Positions 25,202-34,815 of a stretch of 64,000 nucleotides of DNA are shown here, one piece after another. The stretch is taken from the NCBI GenBank assembly GCA_937139155.1, contig CAKZPI010000011.1, forward strand, positions 1 through 64,000. The letters are read 5' to 3'. The notes beneath the pieces were generated by a model that did not search any database, had not been told where the DNA came from, and saw only the letters and a list, made by a program, of their open reading frames with translations. The stretch comes from an uncultured Flavobacteriales bacterium (GTDB taxonomy: Bacteria > Bacteroidota > Bacteroidia > Flavobacteriales > JBLHRE01). How positions within the stretch are numbered: the stretch's first letter is position 1; each line of letters begins with the position of its first letter. Made by a program: the position numbers and the translations under genes.

Positions 25202-25886
25202 AGCAAGAATTTTATACGTAGAAGACGATGCGGCTTTAGCCTTTGTTACCAAAGATAATCTTGAGGACTTAGGGTACGAGGTTGTGCATTGTGCAGATGG
25301 AGAATTGGGCCTGGCCAGTTTTAAAAACGGAAATTTCGACCTCTGTTTATTGGATGTTATGCTTCCGCGGATGGATGGCTTTAGCTTGGGGAAGAAAATT
25401 CGAGAACGAGATTCAGAAATCCCCATATTGTTTTTAACGGCTAAGGGAATGGAGTCCGATCGTTTGGAAGGTTTTGAGCTTGGGGGGGATGATTACATTG
25501 TGAAGCCCTTTAGCATGGCAGAACTTGAAAAAAGAATCCAGGTTTTTTTAAGACGAAGTGGTAAATCTGGGGATTCAGAATTTCTATTTCAAGGAGGTAA
25601 ATTGGATGTTGATGGAATGAAACTATTCCTGAATGAAGAAGTTGTAGACTTAACCCGGAAGGAAGCGGAAGTATTGGGCTTGTTTTTCAAAAGGGCCGGA
25701 CAGGCTTTAAGTCGTGAGGAAATTTTAAGCCAAGTATGGGGCAAATCAGATTATTTCTCTGGAAGAAGCCTGGATGTATACATTTCCAAGCTTAGAAAAT
25801 ACCTAAAACCCATTGAGGAGATTTCAATAGAAACCTTGCACGGCAAAGGGTTTAAACTAATTGTATCCGAGGAGGAAAAAGAATAA
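25194..25886 (+). CDS. OmpR-family response regulator
   Basis: A 230-residue regulator. The receiver domain has the acidic pocket Glu10/Asp11/Asp12, phospho-acceptor Asp54 (LLDVMLPRMDG), and conserved Thr/Lys (FLTAKG, IVKPF). The C-terminal winged helix (about 135-228; LTRKEAEVLGLFF, GRSLDVYISKLRKYL, IETLHGKGFKL) binds DNA. Partner of the overlapping kinase. The operon ends in a hairpin shared with kbl. Confidence 0.94.
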   Translation: MSKARILYVEDDAALAFVTKDNLEDLGYEVVHCADGELGLASFKNGNFDLCLLDVMLPRMDGFSLGKKIRERDSEIPILFLTAKGMESDRLEGFELGGDDYIVKPFSMAELEKRIQVFLRRSGKSGDSEFLFQGGKLDVDGMKLFLNEEVVDLTRKEAEVLGLFFKRAGQALSREEILSQVWGKSDYFSGRSLDVYISKLRKYLKPIEEISIETLHGKGFKLIVSEEEKE

Positions 25887-25888
25887 AA

Positions 25889-25918
25889 AAAGCCAGACTC
25901 AAGAAAGAATCTGGCTTT
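25889..25918. terminator. Terminator shared by regulator gene and kbl
   Basis: AAAGCCAGA (25889-25897) and TCTGGCTTT (25910-25918) form a perfect 9-bp stem with a 12-nt loop, flanked by an A-run on the left. It works for both convergent genes. Confidence 0.75.
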
Positions 25919-25941
25919 ATGATTTTGGAGTTTGCTATGCC

Positions 25942-27129
25942 TTAAATTACCCCCAATTCTTTTCCAACCTTGGTGAAAGCGGCAACGGCACGGTCAATAT
26001 GTTCCGGCTCATGATCTGCTGAGATTTGTACTCGAATACGAGCTTGTTCTTTTGGAACCACGGGGTAAAAGAATCCAATCACATAAATGCCTTCTTCCAA
26101 TAGGCGGTCAGCAAAAATCTGCGACTTTTTGGCATCGTAAAGCATTACAGGAATGATGGGATGTTCACCTGACTTTAGGTCAAATCCAGCTTCGGTCATT
26201 CCTTTTCTAAACCTTTGGGCGTTTGATTCAAGTTTATCGCGCAAAGCAGTAGACTCACTCAAAAGGTCGATTACCTTAGAGGCTGCACCCACAATGCTTG
26301 GAGCAAGTGAATTAGAGAACAAATAAGGTCTTGATCTCTGGCGAAGCATTTCTATGATTTCTTTTTTCCCAGAAGTGAAACCTCCCATGGCTCCTCCCAA
26401 GGCTTTCCCTAGGGTTGAGGTGATGATGTCAACACGGTCCATAACCCCACAGTGTTCATGGGTTCCTCTACCGGTTTTCCCAATGAATCCAGAGGCATGG
26501 CTATCATCAACCATTACCATTGCATTGTACTTTTCAGCGAGGTCGCAGATTTGATCTAGCTTGGCAATGAAACCGTCCATTGAAAAAACTCCGTCGGTTA
26601 CAATGATCCTATACCTTTGAGCTTGGGCTTCCTTAAGTTTTTCTTCCAGGTCAGCCATGTCAGAATTCTTGTACCGATATCTGGCAGCTTTGCAAAGCCT
26701 TACCCCGTCAATGATGGATGCATGGTTCAATTCATCGGAAATGATGGCGTCTTCCTTTCCAAGTAAGGGCTCAAAAAGCCCACCATTGGCATCGAAGGCT
26801 GCAGCATATAAAATGGTGTCTTCCATCCCCAAGAAATTGGAAATCTTGTCTTCAAGGCTTTTATGAAGGTCTTGAGTACCGCAAATAAACCGAACTGAAG
26901 ACATTCCGTATCCATGGTGGTCAAGGGTATCTTTGGCCGCTTGAATAACCTCTGGATGAGAGGAAAGCCCAAGGTAATTATTGGCGCAGAAGTTCAGCAC
27001 TTCTTGCCCTGATTTTACCTGTATTTCGGCACCTTGCGGACCGGTGATAATCCTTTCGTTTTTGAATAGGCCAGAGTCTTGAATTTGGTTCAGCTCTTGA
27101 ATTAAATGGTCTTTAAAACTTCCGTACAT
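25942..27129 (-). CDS. kbl: Glycine C-acetyltransferase (2-amino-3-ketobutyrate CoA ligase)
   Basis: A 395-residue PLP enzyme of the alpha-oxoamine synthase family that splits 2-amino-3-ketobutyrate into glycine and acetyl-CoA in threonine breakdown. Visible are the [13 protein letters not shown] start, [30 protein letters not shown] and the PLP Lys242 in [14 protein letters not shown]. Length and motifs fit Kbl better than BioF or serine palmitoyltransferase. No threonine dehydrogenase gene is next to it. Confidence 0.93.
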   Translation of the reverse strand: MYGSFKDHLIQELNQIQDSGLFKNERIITGPQGAEIQVKSGQEVLNFCANNYLGLSSHPEVIQAAKDTLDHHGYGMSSVRFICGTQDLHKSLEDKISNFLGMEDTILYAAAFDANGGLFEPLLGKEDAIISDELNHASIIDGVRLCKAARYRYKNSDMADLEEKLKEAQAQRYRIIVTDGVFSMDGFIAKLDQICDLAEKYNAMVMVDDSHASGFIGKTGRGTHEHCGVMDRVDIITSTLGKALGGAMGGFTSGKKEIIEMLRQRSRPYLFSNSLAPSIVGAASKVIDLLSESTALRDKLESNAQRFRKGMTEAGFDLKSGEHPIIPVMLYDAKKSQIFADRLLEEGIYVIGFFYPVVPKEQARIRVQISADHEPEHIDRAVAAFTKVGKELGVI

Positions 27130-27148
27130 AGCTTGATTTTTCTTGGGG

Positions 27149-27156
27149 CGAATCTA
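27149..27156 (-). promoter_or_regulatory. -7 box of kbl
   Basis: On the minus strand this reads TAGATTCG (TAnnTTYG), about 20 bases upstream of the kbl start, and is preceded by a TTTTTTTG run. Confidence 0.45.
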
Positions 27157-27205
27157 CAAAAAAACCACTCCCTTCCAGGCAATTGGCTGGGGCGTTTGAG
27201 CTTCG

Positions 27206-27213
27206 TACCTTTG
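27206..27213 (+). promoter_or_regulatory. -7 box of the Nfu gene
   Basis: TACCTTTG fits TAnnTTTG, with TTGG at 27183 about 19 bp upstream as a candidate -33 element. The leader to ATG 27230 is about 10 bases. Confidence 0.55.
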
Positions 27214-27229
27214 CCGAAATTTAGAAAGA

Positions 27230-27850
27230 ATGAATACACAAGCCATAAGCATATATGCAGAGAGTACGCCCAATCCGGGGGTATTGAAGTTTGTAGCCAA
27301 TAAAAATTTGGTTCTAGAAGCTTCTTATGAATTTAAGAACATTGAAGAAGCAAAGCATTCTGCCTTGGCTTCAAGGCTTTTTCACTTCCCATTTGTGAAG
27401 CAGATTTTCATTTCAGCCAATTACGTGGCCATTACCAAGTTTGACATTGTAGAGTGGAATGAGGTGATGCATGAAATGAGGCAGTTCATCACCGATTGGC
27501 TTCAGGAAGGCAAGGAGGTGGTTAACGAAGAAGCAGCCAAGCTTCCTGAGCCTGCCGTTGAGACTACTCAAGCTAAAGAGCCAGCCTTTATTGTGCCGGA
27601 TCCTGAGAAATTGGTGGGCATAGAAAAACGAATAGTTGAAATTCTAGACGAGTTTGTGAAACCGGCGGTACAAGGGGATGGAGGCAATATTGCCTTTACC
27701 AAGTACCAAGATGGGGACGTGCATGTTTTATTGCAAGGAGCCTGCAGTGGCTGTCCGAGCTCTACCATGACCCTTAAATCGGGTATTGAGACCTTGTTGA
27801 AAGACATGCTCCCCGATCAAATTAGATCGGTTGTTGCGGTGAATGGATAA
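27230..27850 (+). CDS. NifU/Nfu-type Fe-S cluster carrier
   Basis: A 206-residue protein with an Nfu N-terminal domain (AESTPNPGVLKFVAN, about 1-90) and a C-terminal NifU-like domain (about 128-203). The latter carries the cluster-binding pair Cys172/Cys175 in GACSGCPSS. It receives [4Fe-4S] clusters from the assembly machinery and passes them to target enzymes. The 40-residue linker is Glu/Ala-rich. It stands as a single gene, and no suf or isc genes are in the window. Confidence 0.93.
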   Translation: MNTQAISIYAESTPNPGVLKFVANKNLVLEASYEFKNIEEAKHSALASRLFHFPFVKQIFISANYVAITKFDIVEWNEVMHEMRQFITDWLQEGKEVVNEEAAKLPEPAVETTQAKEPAFIVPDPEKLVGIEKRIVEILDEFVKPAVQGDGGNIAFTKYQDGDVHVLLQGACSGCPSSTMTLKSGIETLLKDMLPDQIRSVVAVNG

Positions 27851-27928
27851 AGCTGTTTTCACATAGATTTAAAGTAAGGCCAGGATTTCTTGGCCTTATT
27901 TTTTTGATATCCAATGATTTTACCATTT

Positions 27929-27946
27929 TTGTACAAATGTGTACAA
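27929..27946. promoter_or_regulatory. Palindromic candidate operator of the TetR operon
   Basis: TTGTACA-AATG-TGTACAA is a perfect 7-bp inverted repeat with a 4-bp spacer, 22 bp before the 2TM gene. It overlaps a weak -7-like box (CATTTTTG, 27924-27931). The third gene of the operon encodes a TetR regulator, so autorepression here is the natural reading. Confidence 0.55.
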
Positions 27947-27968
27947 TCCGCATAATCCCTGAAAAATC

Positions 27969-28250
27969 ATGAGCGAATATGAATTTGAAAAGGCCAAACG
28001 GCAAGCAGCCGAGGAAAGGAGTTTCTGGAAGCATTTGATTTCCTATATCGTGGTAATCAGTTTCTTGTTTTTTGTAAACCTCTTTTCAAGTCCGGGGAAA
28101 TGGTGGGTTCAATGGCCGGCATTAGGTTGGGGCATTGGACTGGTTTTTCACGGGGTAAAGGCCTTGGGCAGGTATGGGGTTTTTAGTGAGGATTGGGAAG
28201 AAAGGAGAGCAAAAGAAATCATGAATAAGAATGGAGATCGAGAATCTTGA
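27969..28250 (+). CDS. 2TM-domain membrane protein
   Basis: A 93-residue protein. A charged N-terminal helix (YEFEKAKRQAAEE) precedes two membrane helices (about 22-42 and 47-66), and a charged tail (EDWEERRAKEIMNK) follows. This is the small 2TM domain widespread in Bacteroidota, sometimes fused to LytTR regulators or kinases. Function unknown. It is the first gene of a three-gene operon with a DinB-like protein and a TetR regulator, and its end overlaps the next gene by 20 bp. Confidence 0.85.
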   Translation: MSEYEFEKAKRQAAEERSFWKHLISYIVVISFLFFVNLFSSPGKWWVQWPALGWGIGLVFHGVKALGRYGVFSEDWEERRAKEIMNKNGDRES

Positions 28251-28779
28251 AAAGATTTTTGAGGGATTAGAAACTAAAAGAAAGGAACATTTCAGGTTTT
28301 TAAAGGAGGAAGCAGGCATGGACGCGAAAGCCTATAATGCCCTGCCAAAGCCTAATGAATGGTCTGCACACCAAGTGCATCGGCATTTAATGAAGAGCGA
28401 AGAGTTGTCGCTTCTTTATTTGAAGAAGAAAGTAAAAGGCTTAGAAAATGTGAAGCCTATTTCCTTTACATCAAAACTAAGGGCCAAGAAACTTTGGTTA
28501 TTACTGAAGGCACCGGTGAAGGTTCAAGCTCCAAAGCAGGTTGACGTGCCGGCTTATTATGGTGAAATCGGATTGGTAGAAAAGGAGTGGGATGAGTTAA
28601 GAATGGAAACTCTTAGGTATTTGAAAAACCTTCCGGCGGAAGCCTGGAAAAAAGAATTATATAAACACCCAATCGTTGGAAGAATAGGAATATTAGACAT
28701 GATACGGTTTTTCGGCTGGCATGCCGACCGACATTATGGGCAGATTCTAAACATCCATCAAGATGAATTAATGAACTAG
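28231..28779 (+). CDS. DinB-family protein
   Basis: A 182-residue four-helix-bundle protein of the DinB/YfiT superfamily, whose members use three His to hold a metal and often act as thiol transferases. Candidate ligands are the His in WSAHQVHRHLMKSE and the pair in FGWHADRHYGQI near the C-terminus. The substrate is unknown. The start lies within the 2TM gene (20-bp overlap), and the TetR gene begins three bases after its stop, so the three proteins are made together. Confidence 0.83.
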   Translation: MEIENLEKIFEGLETKRKEHFRFLKEEAGMDAKAYNALPKPNEWSAHQVHRHLMKSEELSLLYLKKKVKGLENVKPISFTSKLRAKKLWLLLKAPVKVQAPKQVDVPAYYGEIGLVEKEWDELRMETLRYLKNLPAEAWKKELYKHPIVGRIGILDMIRFFGWHADRHYGQILNIHQDELMN

Positions 28780-28782
28780 AAA

Positions 28783-29370
28783 ATGGGAAAACGCCATGAT
28801 TTAAAGCAAATGCTCCAGGTAGGAGACAAGCTTTTCCGACGTAAGAGTTATCATGAAACCGGCACGGAAGAATTATTGAAGGAAGGCAATTTCCCCAGAA
28901 GTTCGTTCTATCATCATTTCGGAAACAAAGAAGGTTTTGCTGAAAAGGCTTTGGGGCATTACAGCGCAAACATTCGGGAGGTTTTAAAGCAAAGCTTAGA
29001 AAATGAAGAAATCCCATCGGCCTTAGAGCGGCTTAAATTATACTTTCTAGGGGTTGCCCAATTCAACCACCATACCCGTTATGCCACGGCTTGTTTGGTT
29101 CAGAAAATGAGCATTGAGTTAGGAGGAGAAGACGGGGCCTTGGTTGAGAAGGCTCGGGAAGAGTTTAATTCATGGATTCCCCACGTAAGCGATTGCATTG
29201 CCTTAGGGCAACGGCAGGGTGAGATCAGAGACGATTTGGATGCCGACCACCTTGCGAAATATTTATTTTCAGTGGTTTACGGAGCCTATACCTTTACTCG
29301 GTTGAGTAGAGATGGGAAAACCTTCCAGGCCATGGTTCAAACCGGGTTTTTATTCCTACAGGGGGTATAA
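28783..29370 (+). CDS. TetR/AcrR-family regulator
   Basis: A 195-residue repressor. The N-terminal helix-turn-helix is at about residues 10-55 (GTEELLKEGNFPRSSFYHHFGNKEGF). The ligand-binding helical domain follows (YATACLVQKMSIELGGED resembles the TetR_C subgroup with a conserved Cys). It probably controls its own operon through the palindrome at 27929-27946. The inducer is unknown. Confidence 0.9.
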   Translation: MGKRHDLKQMLQVGDKLFRRKSYHETGTEELLKEGNFPRSSFYHHFGNKEGFAEKALGHYSANIREVLKQSLENEEIPSALERLKLYFLGVAQFNHHTRYATACLVQKMSIELGGEDGALVEKAREEFNSWIPHVSDCIALGQRQGEIRDDLDADHLAKYLFSVVYGAYTFTRLSRDGKTFQAMVQTGFLFLQGV

Positions 29371-29379
29371 AAAGAAAAA

Positions 29380-29400
29380 GGAGCTTGCTGGGCAAACTCC
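29380..29400 (+). terminator. Possible terminator after the TetR operon
   Basis: GGAG-C-TTGC...GCAA-A-CTCC forms a bulged stem nine bases after the stop, followed by a modest T-rich stretch. It is weak but well placed. Confidence 0.4.
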
Positions 29401-29526
29401 TGTTCCGTTTTGAGAGGCTATGCCAAGTAAAATCTTTGACTTTCTTGACTTTGCTAATTTAGTTTAGACCCCGTGAAATAACAAGGAATTCAGGGGGCTA
29501 GTATTCTGATTTTCGTCAGGTAGCGA

Positions 29527-30744
29527 TTATAATTCCAGGGCGGTTTCCGGATCGTTATCCATCAACAAGGCCTTAGGGTCTTCAAGGGCCTCTTTAATGG
29601 CTACCAAGAATCCAACACTTTCCTTACCGTCAATAATTCTATGGTCATAGCTTAAAGCTACGTACATAATAGGTCTGATCTCTACTTTTCCATCAATGGC
29701 CACGGGTCTTTCAACGATGTTGTGCATACCCAAAATGGCGGATTGGGGAGGGTTGATGATTGGGGTGGATAGCATGGATCCGAAAACCCCTCCATTGGTA
29801 ATGGTGAAGGTTCCTCCAAGCATATCATCAATTTCAATCTTTCCGTCTCGAGCTTTGGTAGCAAGCCTTTTGATTTCCGATTCAACGGTTGCAAAGCTCA
29901 TGTCTTCCGCATTTCTCAAAACAGGTACCATAAGCCCTTTGGGTGAGCTAACCGCAATACCAATGTCATGGTATTCAAACTTCACCTGCTCATTCCCGTC
30001 AATTTGTGAATTCACATCAGGGAAATCTTTCAGCGCTCTACTCACGGCTTTGGTAAAGAAGCTCATAAAGCCCAAACCAACCTCGTGTTTTGCTTTGAAG
30101 GCTTCTTTATATTCTTTCCGAAGGTTCATGATAGGGCTCATATCTACCTCATTGAAGGTAGTAAGCATGGCCGTTTCGTTTTTCACAGAAACCAGACGCT
30201 GGGCAACCTTTCTACGTAGGGAGCTCATTTTCTTTTTCGAAGAGGAGCGGTTTCCAGGACCTTGCCCTCTTGCGGCTGCAGCCTGAACCACATCTTCTTT
30301 GGTCACCCGTCCGCCTTTGGCCGAGCCAGAATCAAGATTTACCCCTTTTTCACGCATCATTTTAGAGGCGGCCGGACCGGCATGCCCAGAGGCGTAGGTT
30401 TTTTCTTGATTGGATTCGGCGGGCATGGGATTAGGAGCTTTGGCTCCTGAATCTTGGCTAGACGTTTCTTGAGATTTCTTTGAAGATCCAGAAGATTCTG
30501 TGCCTGAGGCTTCGGTATCAATGGTACACACCACTTGACCCACCTCAACCGTTTCGCCTTCCTCAACTTTAATTGAGATGGCACCGGTTTCTTCAGCGGC
30601 TAGGGTTAAGGTTGCTTTGTCAGAGTCGATTTCACAAATCTCCTGATCTTTTTCAACCTGTTCTCCGTCTTCTACCAACCAAGTGGCAATTTCAACTTCG
30701 CTAATTGACTCTCCCGGACTGGGTACTTTAACTTCAACAATCAT
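29527..30744 (-). CDS. sucB: 2-oxoglutarate dehydrogenase E2 (dihydrolipoyl succinyltransferase)
   Basis: A 405-residue E2 of the TCA cycle. One N-terminal lipoyl domain has Lys43 in DSDKATL. A Ser/Pro/Gln-rich linker leads to the peripheral-subunit-binding domain at about residues 120-155 ([12 protein letters not shown]). The catalytic domain ends with His368 in SYDHRIIDG. It moves succinyl from lipoate to CoA. It lies 12 bp downstream of E1 in the same operon. The E3 gene is elsewhere. Confidence 0.95.
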   Translation of the reverse strand: MIVEVKVPSPGESISEVEIATWLVEDGEQVEKDQEICEIDSDKATLTLAAEETGAISIKVEEGETVEVGQVVCTIDTEASGTESSGSSKKSQETSSQDSGAKAPNPMPAESNQEKTYASGHAGPAASKMMREKGVNLDSGSAKGGRVTKEDVVQAAAARGQGPGNRSSSKKKMSSLRRKVAQRLVSVKNETAMLTTFNEVDMSPIMNLRKEYKEAFKAKHEVGLGFMSFFTKAVSRALKDFPDVNSQIDGNEQVKFEYHDIGIAVSSPKGLMVPVLRNAEDMSFATVESEIKRLATKARDGKIEIDDMLGGTFTITNGGVFGSMLSTPIINPPQSAILGMHNIVERPVAIDGKVEIRPIMYVALSYDHRIIDGKESVGFLVAIKEALEDPKALLMDNDPETALEL

Positions 30745-30756
30745 TGTATGTTGATC

Positions 30757-33501
30757 TTAATTCTTTTCGTTTTGAACATGACTAAACACCTCAGAGATCA
30801 CCCTTTCTTGACGTTGGGCGGCTCTGGCACCAGAACCTGATGCTGGTGAGGCACTTGGCTCTCTTGCAACCAACTCCCAAGGTAAATCTCTAGAGTGGGT
30901 TAAAATAAATGACCAAGACCCCATATTGGCTGGTTCTTCTTGGGCCCAAACTAAGCTTTCAGCATGGGTATATTTAAGTCGAATGGCATCCATTTGCTTT
31001 CGCGGAAGCGGATAAATCTGCTCCAACCGAACAATGGCTGTAGATTCGTCTTCGAGTTCTTCTTTTCGTTTTTCAAGCTCGTAATAAAGTTTACCACTCA
31101 CAAAAACGATTTTCTTAACCTTTTCAGGATTGGAAGCTGGGTCGTCAATAACCTCCTGGAAACGTCCCACTGCCAAATCTTCAAGTCCGCTGGTACATCT
31201 AGGATGTCTGAGTAGACTTTTAGGCGTCATTACCACCAAAGGCTTTCTAAAGGGTCGGCTCATTTGACGACGCAATAGGTGGAAATGGTTTGCGGGGGTT
31301 GTAGGGTTGCATACTTGCATGTTGAACTCAGCACATAGCTGAAGATATCGTTCAAGTCTTGCGGATGAATGCTCTGCTCCCTGCCCTTCATAACCGTGCG
31401 GCAGAAGCATTACCAAGCCGTTCTGGTTCTTCCATTTGTCTTCCGCGGCCGATATGAACTGGTCAATCATAATCTGAGCCCCGTTCGAGAAATCACCAAA
31501 CTGGGCTTCCCAAATGATTAGGTTGTTCGGATTGGTCATGGCATAGCCATATTCAAATCCTACCACAGCATATTCCGAAAGAAGGGAGTTGAAAATCTCA
31601 AACCTTCCTTGGTTTTCTGAAATTTGGCTTAGGGGTGAAATTTCTTCTTCTGACTCTTCCACCCGAAGGATGGCATGTCTATGAGAGAAGGTTCCCCTTT
31701 CTACATCTTGCCCGCTGATTCTAACATTATGACCTTCTGCAACTAGGGTTCCGTAGGCCAATAATTCAGCCATACCCCAATCCAGCTTATTGCTTTCCTC
31801 CACCATCTTTTTACGGTCTCGAAGAAGCTTTTCGGTTTTCTTAAAAAGCTTTTTCCCTTCCGGGTTGGTGTAAAGAACCTTGGCAATTTCTTTGAGCTGT
31901 TTAATGGAAAAGCCCGTTTCCGGAGACTCTAAAAAGTCATCGGGTTTGGACTCTCTCATATTTCCCCAAGCATCTTGCATGAAAGGGGTAATGGAGACCG
32001 CTTTTGCAGCCTTGGCTTCCTCAAGGTCTCCTTCAAGCATTTGCCTGAATTCTTGCTCCATTTCCTTCACAATGCTGGCCCCAATTACATCTTGCTCTAC
32101 AAGTTTCTTATTGTAGATTTCTCTTGGATTGGGGTGCTTAGAAATGGCTTTATAAAGAAGAGGCTGGGTAAACCTAGGCTCATCTCCTTCATTATGACCA
32201 TACTTTCTATAACAAAGCAGGTCAATGAAAACGTCTTTTCCGAATTTCTGACGGTACTCAATGGCGAATTCCATGGCATGAACTACGGCTTCTACATCGT
32301 CTCCGTTTACATGAAGTACCGGGCTAAGGGTGGTTTTTGCTACGTCCGTACAATAGGTTGATGAGCGTGCATCAAGGTAATTGGTGGTGAACCCAATTTG
32401 GTTGTTCACTACAATGTGCAAGGTTCCCCCGGCATTGTAGCCTTCCAATTGAGCCATTTGAATCACTTCGTAAACCACCCCTTGGGCTGCAATGGCCGCA
32501 TCTCCGTGAATTTGGATGGGCAAAACCTTTGAAGCTTTACCCTTGTGTGCTTCGTCAATTTTGGCCCTAGCAATACCTTCTACCACGGGGTCAACCGCTT
32601 CAAGGTGCGAAGGGTTGGGAGCAAGGTTCATCTCCACCTCGTGGTCTTGGTCGGTTTTGATTTTGCATGAATAACCAAGGTGGTACTTCACATCTCCATC
32701 AAAAAGGGCATCGTCGTAATCCTTACCCTCAAATTCAGTAAAGATTTCCCGGTAGGTTTTGTTGAAGATGTTGGCCAAGACGTTGAGTCTTCCTCTATGC
32801 GCCATGCCCATAACAAAGTCTCGCACACCAAGGTTGGCACCTTTTTCAATCACTGCATTTAGGGCCGGAATCAAAGATTCAGCACCTTCCAAAGAGAACC
32901 TTTTTTGACCTACATATTTGGTATGAAGAAAGTTCTCAAAGGCTACAGCCTGATTGAGTTTACGAAGAATGGTTTTCTTTTCTTCGGTTGAAAATTTGGC
33001 TTGATTGCCGTTTTGGTGAAGCTTGTTCTTAATCCATTCGAGCTCTTCTTCCTCACGGATGTACATGTACTCAACCCCTATGCTTTGGCAGTAAACCTGC
33101 TTAAGGTGGTTAACGATGTCTCTCAGGGTTGTAGCCCCAAGCCCACATTCGTTACCGGCCTGAAAAACAATGTCAAGATCTTCCTCAGAGAGGCCGAAAT
33201 TGGCAAGGTCTAGGGTCGGACGATACTTTCTTCGCTCCCGAACCGGATTGGTTTGGGTGAAAAGATGTCCTCTTGACCGATAAGCATTGATGAGGTTGAT
33301 AACCTTGAACTCTTTGTAAACCTCTTCGGGTACAATAGATTCTTCAAGGGCGGTATCCTCGTAAATTTCACGGGCAAAATCGTAGCCCTGAAAAAAGGAT
33401 CGCCATGTGGCTTGAACAGAGTCGGGGTCTTTGGTGTACTGTTCGTAAACCGATTCAATAAACGCCCCGTGTACGCTTCCTAGAAAGGAATAATTATCCA
33501 T
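30757..33501 (-). CDS. sucA: 2-oxoglutarate dehydrogenase E1
   Basis: A 914-residue thiamin-diphosphate enzyme that decarboxylates 2-oxoglutarate. The N-terminus MDNYSFLGSVHGAFIES and the motifs MGMAHRGRLNVLAN, IHGDAAIAAQGVVYE, VVNNQIGFTT, YRKYGHNEGDEPRFTQP and LLPHGYEGQGAEHSSARLER are those of OdhA/SucA. I place the start at ATG 33501, as the upstream 28 codons run across the promoter box at 33525-33532. It is the first gene of the sucAB operon. Confidence 0.96.
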   Translation of the reverse strand: MDNYSFLGSVHGAFIESVYEQYTKDPDSVQATWRSFFQGYDFAREIYEDTALEESIVPEEVYKEFKVINLINAYRSRGHLFTQTNPVRERRKYRPTLDLANFGLSEEDLDIVFQAGNECGLGATTLRDIVNHLKQVYCQSIGVEYMYIREEEELEWIKNKLHQNGNQAKFSTEEKKTILRKLNQAVAFENFLHTKYVGQKRFSLEGAESLIPALNAVIEKGANLGVRDFVMGMAHRGRLNVLANIFNKTYREIFTEFEGKDYDDALFDGDVKYHLGYSCKIKTDQDHEVEMNLAPNPSHLEAVDPVVEGIARAKIDEAHKGKASKVLPIQIHGDAAIAAQGVVYEVIQMAQLEGYNAGGTLHIVVNNQIGFTTNYLDARSSTYCTDVAKTTLSPVLHVNGDDVEAVVHAMEFAIEYRQKFGKDVFIDLLCYRKYGHNEGDEPRFTQPLLYKAISKHPNPREIYNKKLVEQDVIGASIVKEMEQEFRQMLEGDLEEAKAAKAVSITPFMQDAWGNMRESKPDDFLESPETGFSIKQLKEIAKVLYTNPEGKKLFKKTEKLLRDRKKMVEESNKLDWGMAELLAYGTLVAEGHNVRISGQDVERGTFSHRHAILRVEESEEEISPLSQISENQGRFEIFNSLLSEYAVVGFEYGYAMTNPNNLIIWEAQFGDFSNGAQIMIDQFISAAEDKWKNQNGLVMLLPHGYEGQGAEHSSARLERYLQLCAEFNMQVCNPTTPANHFHLLRRQMSRPFRKPLVVMTPKSLLRHPRCTSGLEDLAVGRFQEVIDDPASNPEKVKKIVFVSGKLYYELEKRKEELEDESTAIVRLEQIYPLPRKQMDAIRLKYTHAESLVWAQEEPANMGSWSFILTHSRDLPWELVAREPSASPASGSGARAAQRQERVISEVFSHVQNEKN

Positions 33502-33524
33502 GAAATCTTGCTGGAAAATTTTGC

Positions 33525-33532
33525 CAAAAGTA
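33525..33532 (-). promoter_or_regulatory. -7 box of sucAB
   Basis: TACTTTTG on the minus strand matches TAnnTTTG and lies 23 bases before ATG 33501, giving a short leader of about 17 bases. Confidence 0.6.
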
Positions 33533-33538
33533 CAAAGT

Positions 33539-33931
33539 TTATTCGGGATTTGAGCCGGAATCCCCACTACTATTTTTTTGGGCATAATACAACCGGAAGA
33601 GGCATTTTTGAAGGCACCTTCTAAGGATGGCTTCAGCCCATTTTTCAGCCTCGGTATCCAAGTTTACCAAGGCGAATACCTCTTCAGCCTGGGACTTGGA
33701 AATATCAGCCCTGTAAAGGGCCTGGGCAAGGGATTCGGGGTTTCGGTCAAGCCAGTACCCTACCGCCGGAACAAGCCAATCTCGAACCTCCTCCACATGG
33801 GTCAGCCCGGATTCAGGAATTTGAATTTGACAATCTTTTGAGATTTGTCTTACCCAAACCTGAAAATCAAATTCAGGGCTAAGGTCTTTTTCGGGCACTA
33901 GGTATGGCCAGGCTTTTATTTTCATCCGCAA
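33539..33931 (-). CDS. Conserved-looking hypothetical protein
   Basis: A 130-residue soluble protein with no signal peptide. It is helical, with several Trp and the segment LAQALYRADISKSQAEEVFALVNL, which looks like a regular folded domain. I do not recognise a family. It starts within the end of the J-domain gene (10-bp overlap), or at ATG 33925 with a smaller overlap, so the two are translated together. It ends just before the sucAB promoter. Confidence 0.6.
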   Translation of the reverse strand: MRMKIKAWPYLVPEKDLSPEFDFQVWVRQISKDCQIQIPESGLTHVEEVRDWLVPAVGYWLDRNPESLAQALYRADISKSQAEEVFALVNLDTEAEKWAEAILRRCLQKCLFRLYYAQKNSSGDSGSNPE

Positions 33932-34815
33932 CCAAATATTTGTAGAAGGCGCAAAATCCTCCAGCTTTCAAAAAGTATGAAGAAAAGGGTGAAGCTTCCG
34001 ATGATATTGGTGGCAAATATCATCCGGAAATAGGGTTCATTCGGAGCTCTTATCACCCAAGTAATCAAGGGGAATATAAGTACCAGTCCGACTGGATAAA
34101 TGGGAGCGTCTCCGGAGGATCCAAATCGGAATCCGCCTTTTTCAAGCCTCAATCCTGTTATCTCCCGGAAAAGTCTAGACTGCCTTACTAAAATTCGGTC
34201 GTTTTGGTCAGCTGCTTCATATAGGCTACGGTTCACCTGAACTTTACGGTTGCATAATTGAAGGTAGTAGTCAGAAATGGTCCCGTAAATTTGGCCATCA
34301 ATTTCGTGGGTGTTGACCATTCTTGAAGTTTCGAGGCCGTTAATGTCTACGGTATAAAATTTAGGAGGGAGGATGAAGTCAATGAGTAATAGGCATCCAA
34401 TCAACAACGAGAAGGATCGCACAAAGCGGGCATATTGGTAAGTATTGGAGTGTTTGAAAGCTTGAAACTTTCGTTCCTCCATTCGCTCTTTCCGTTTCTT
34501 GATTCGCTCGTGACGTTCCTGAGCTTTTCTTCTGATTTCCTCACGCTCTTCTTGGGTAAAAGGGCGGTTGTAACGTTCTCGGTCTGATTTTCCGTCTCGA
34601 TTAAACTCGGGGTGTTCCTGGTAAAAAGATTTGGGTCTGGGATTCTCTTGGCTCAGTATGGTATAGGCTTCAAGCAGGGCTTTGAACTCCTCTTCAGCTC
34701 TCGGACTAGGATTTCGATCTGGGTGAAGGGCAAAGGCTTTCCGCCGAAAGGCCTTTTTAATTTCAGATTTTGAGGCTCCGGGACTTAATCCTAATATGTT
34801 GAAGTATCTGTTGAT
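33922..34815 (-). CDS. J-domain membrane protein, start codon unusual
   Basis: The frame encodes a DnaJ domain at the front: RYFNILGLSPGASKSEIKKA, then LHPDRNP with the HPD triad (residues 31-33 if the start is ATC 34815), then LLEAYTILS. A long Arg/Glu-rich helix (about 75-112) and three hydrophobic segments (about 134-152, 238-254, 271-286) follow. J proteins stimulate an Hsp70; this one would act at the membrane. No ATG, GTG or TTG exists between the in-frame stop at 34828-34830 and the J domain. ATC 34815 just before NRYFNILGL fits the domain start. A conventional start exists only at 34482, which would remove the whole J domain. Confidence 0.75.
   Translation of the reverse strand: MNRYFNILGLSPGASKSEIKKAFRRKAFALHPDRNPSPRAEEEFKALLEAYTILSQENPRPKSFYQEHPEFNRDGKSDRERYNRPFTQEEREEIRRKAQERHERIKKRKERMEERKFQAFKHSNTYQYARFVRSFSLLIGCLLLIDFILPPKFYTVDINGLETSRMVNTHEIDGQIYGTISDYYLQLCNRKVQVNRSLYEAADQNDRILVRQSRLFREITGLRLEKGGFRFGSSGDAPIYPVGLVLIFPLITWVIRAPNEPYFRMIFATNIIGSFTLFFILFESWRILRLLQIFGCG

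Noticed and set aside
29696..30286. 196-codon plus-strand frame opposite sucB
   Set aside because: Low-complexity Ser/Phe-rich antisense of the E2 gene.
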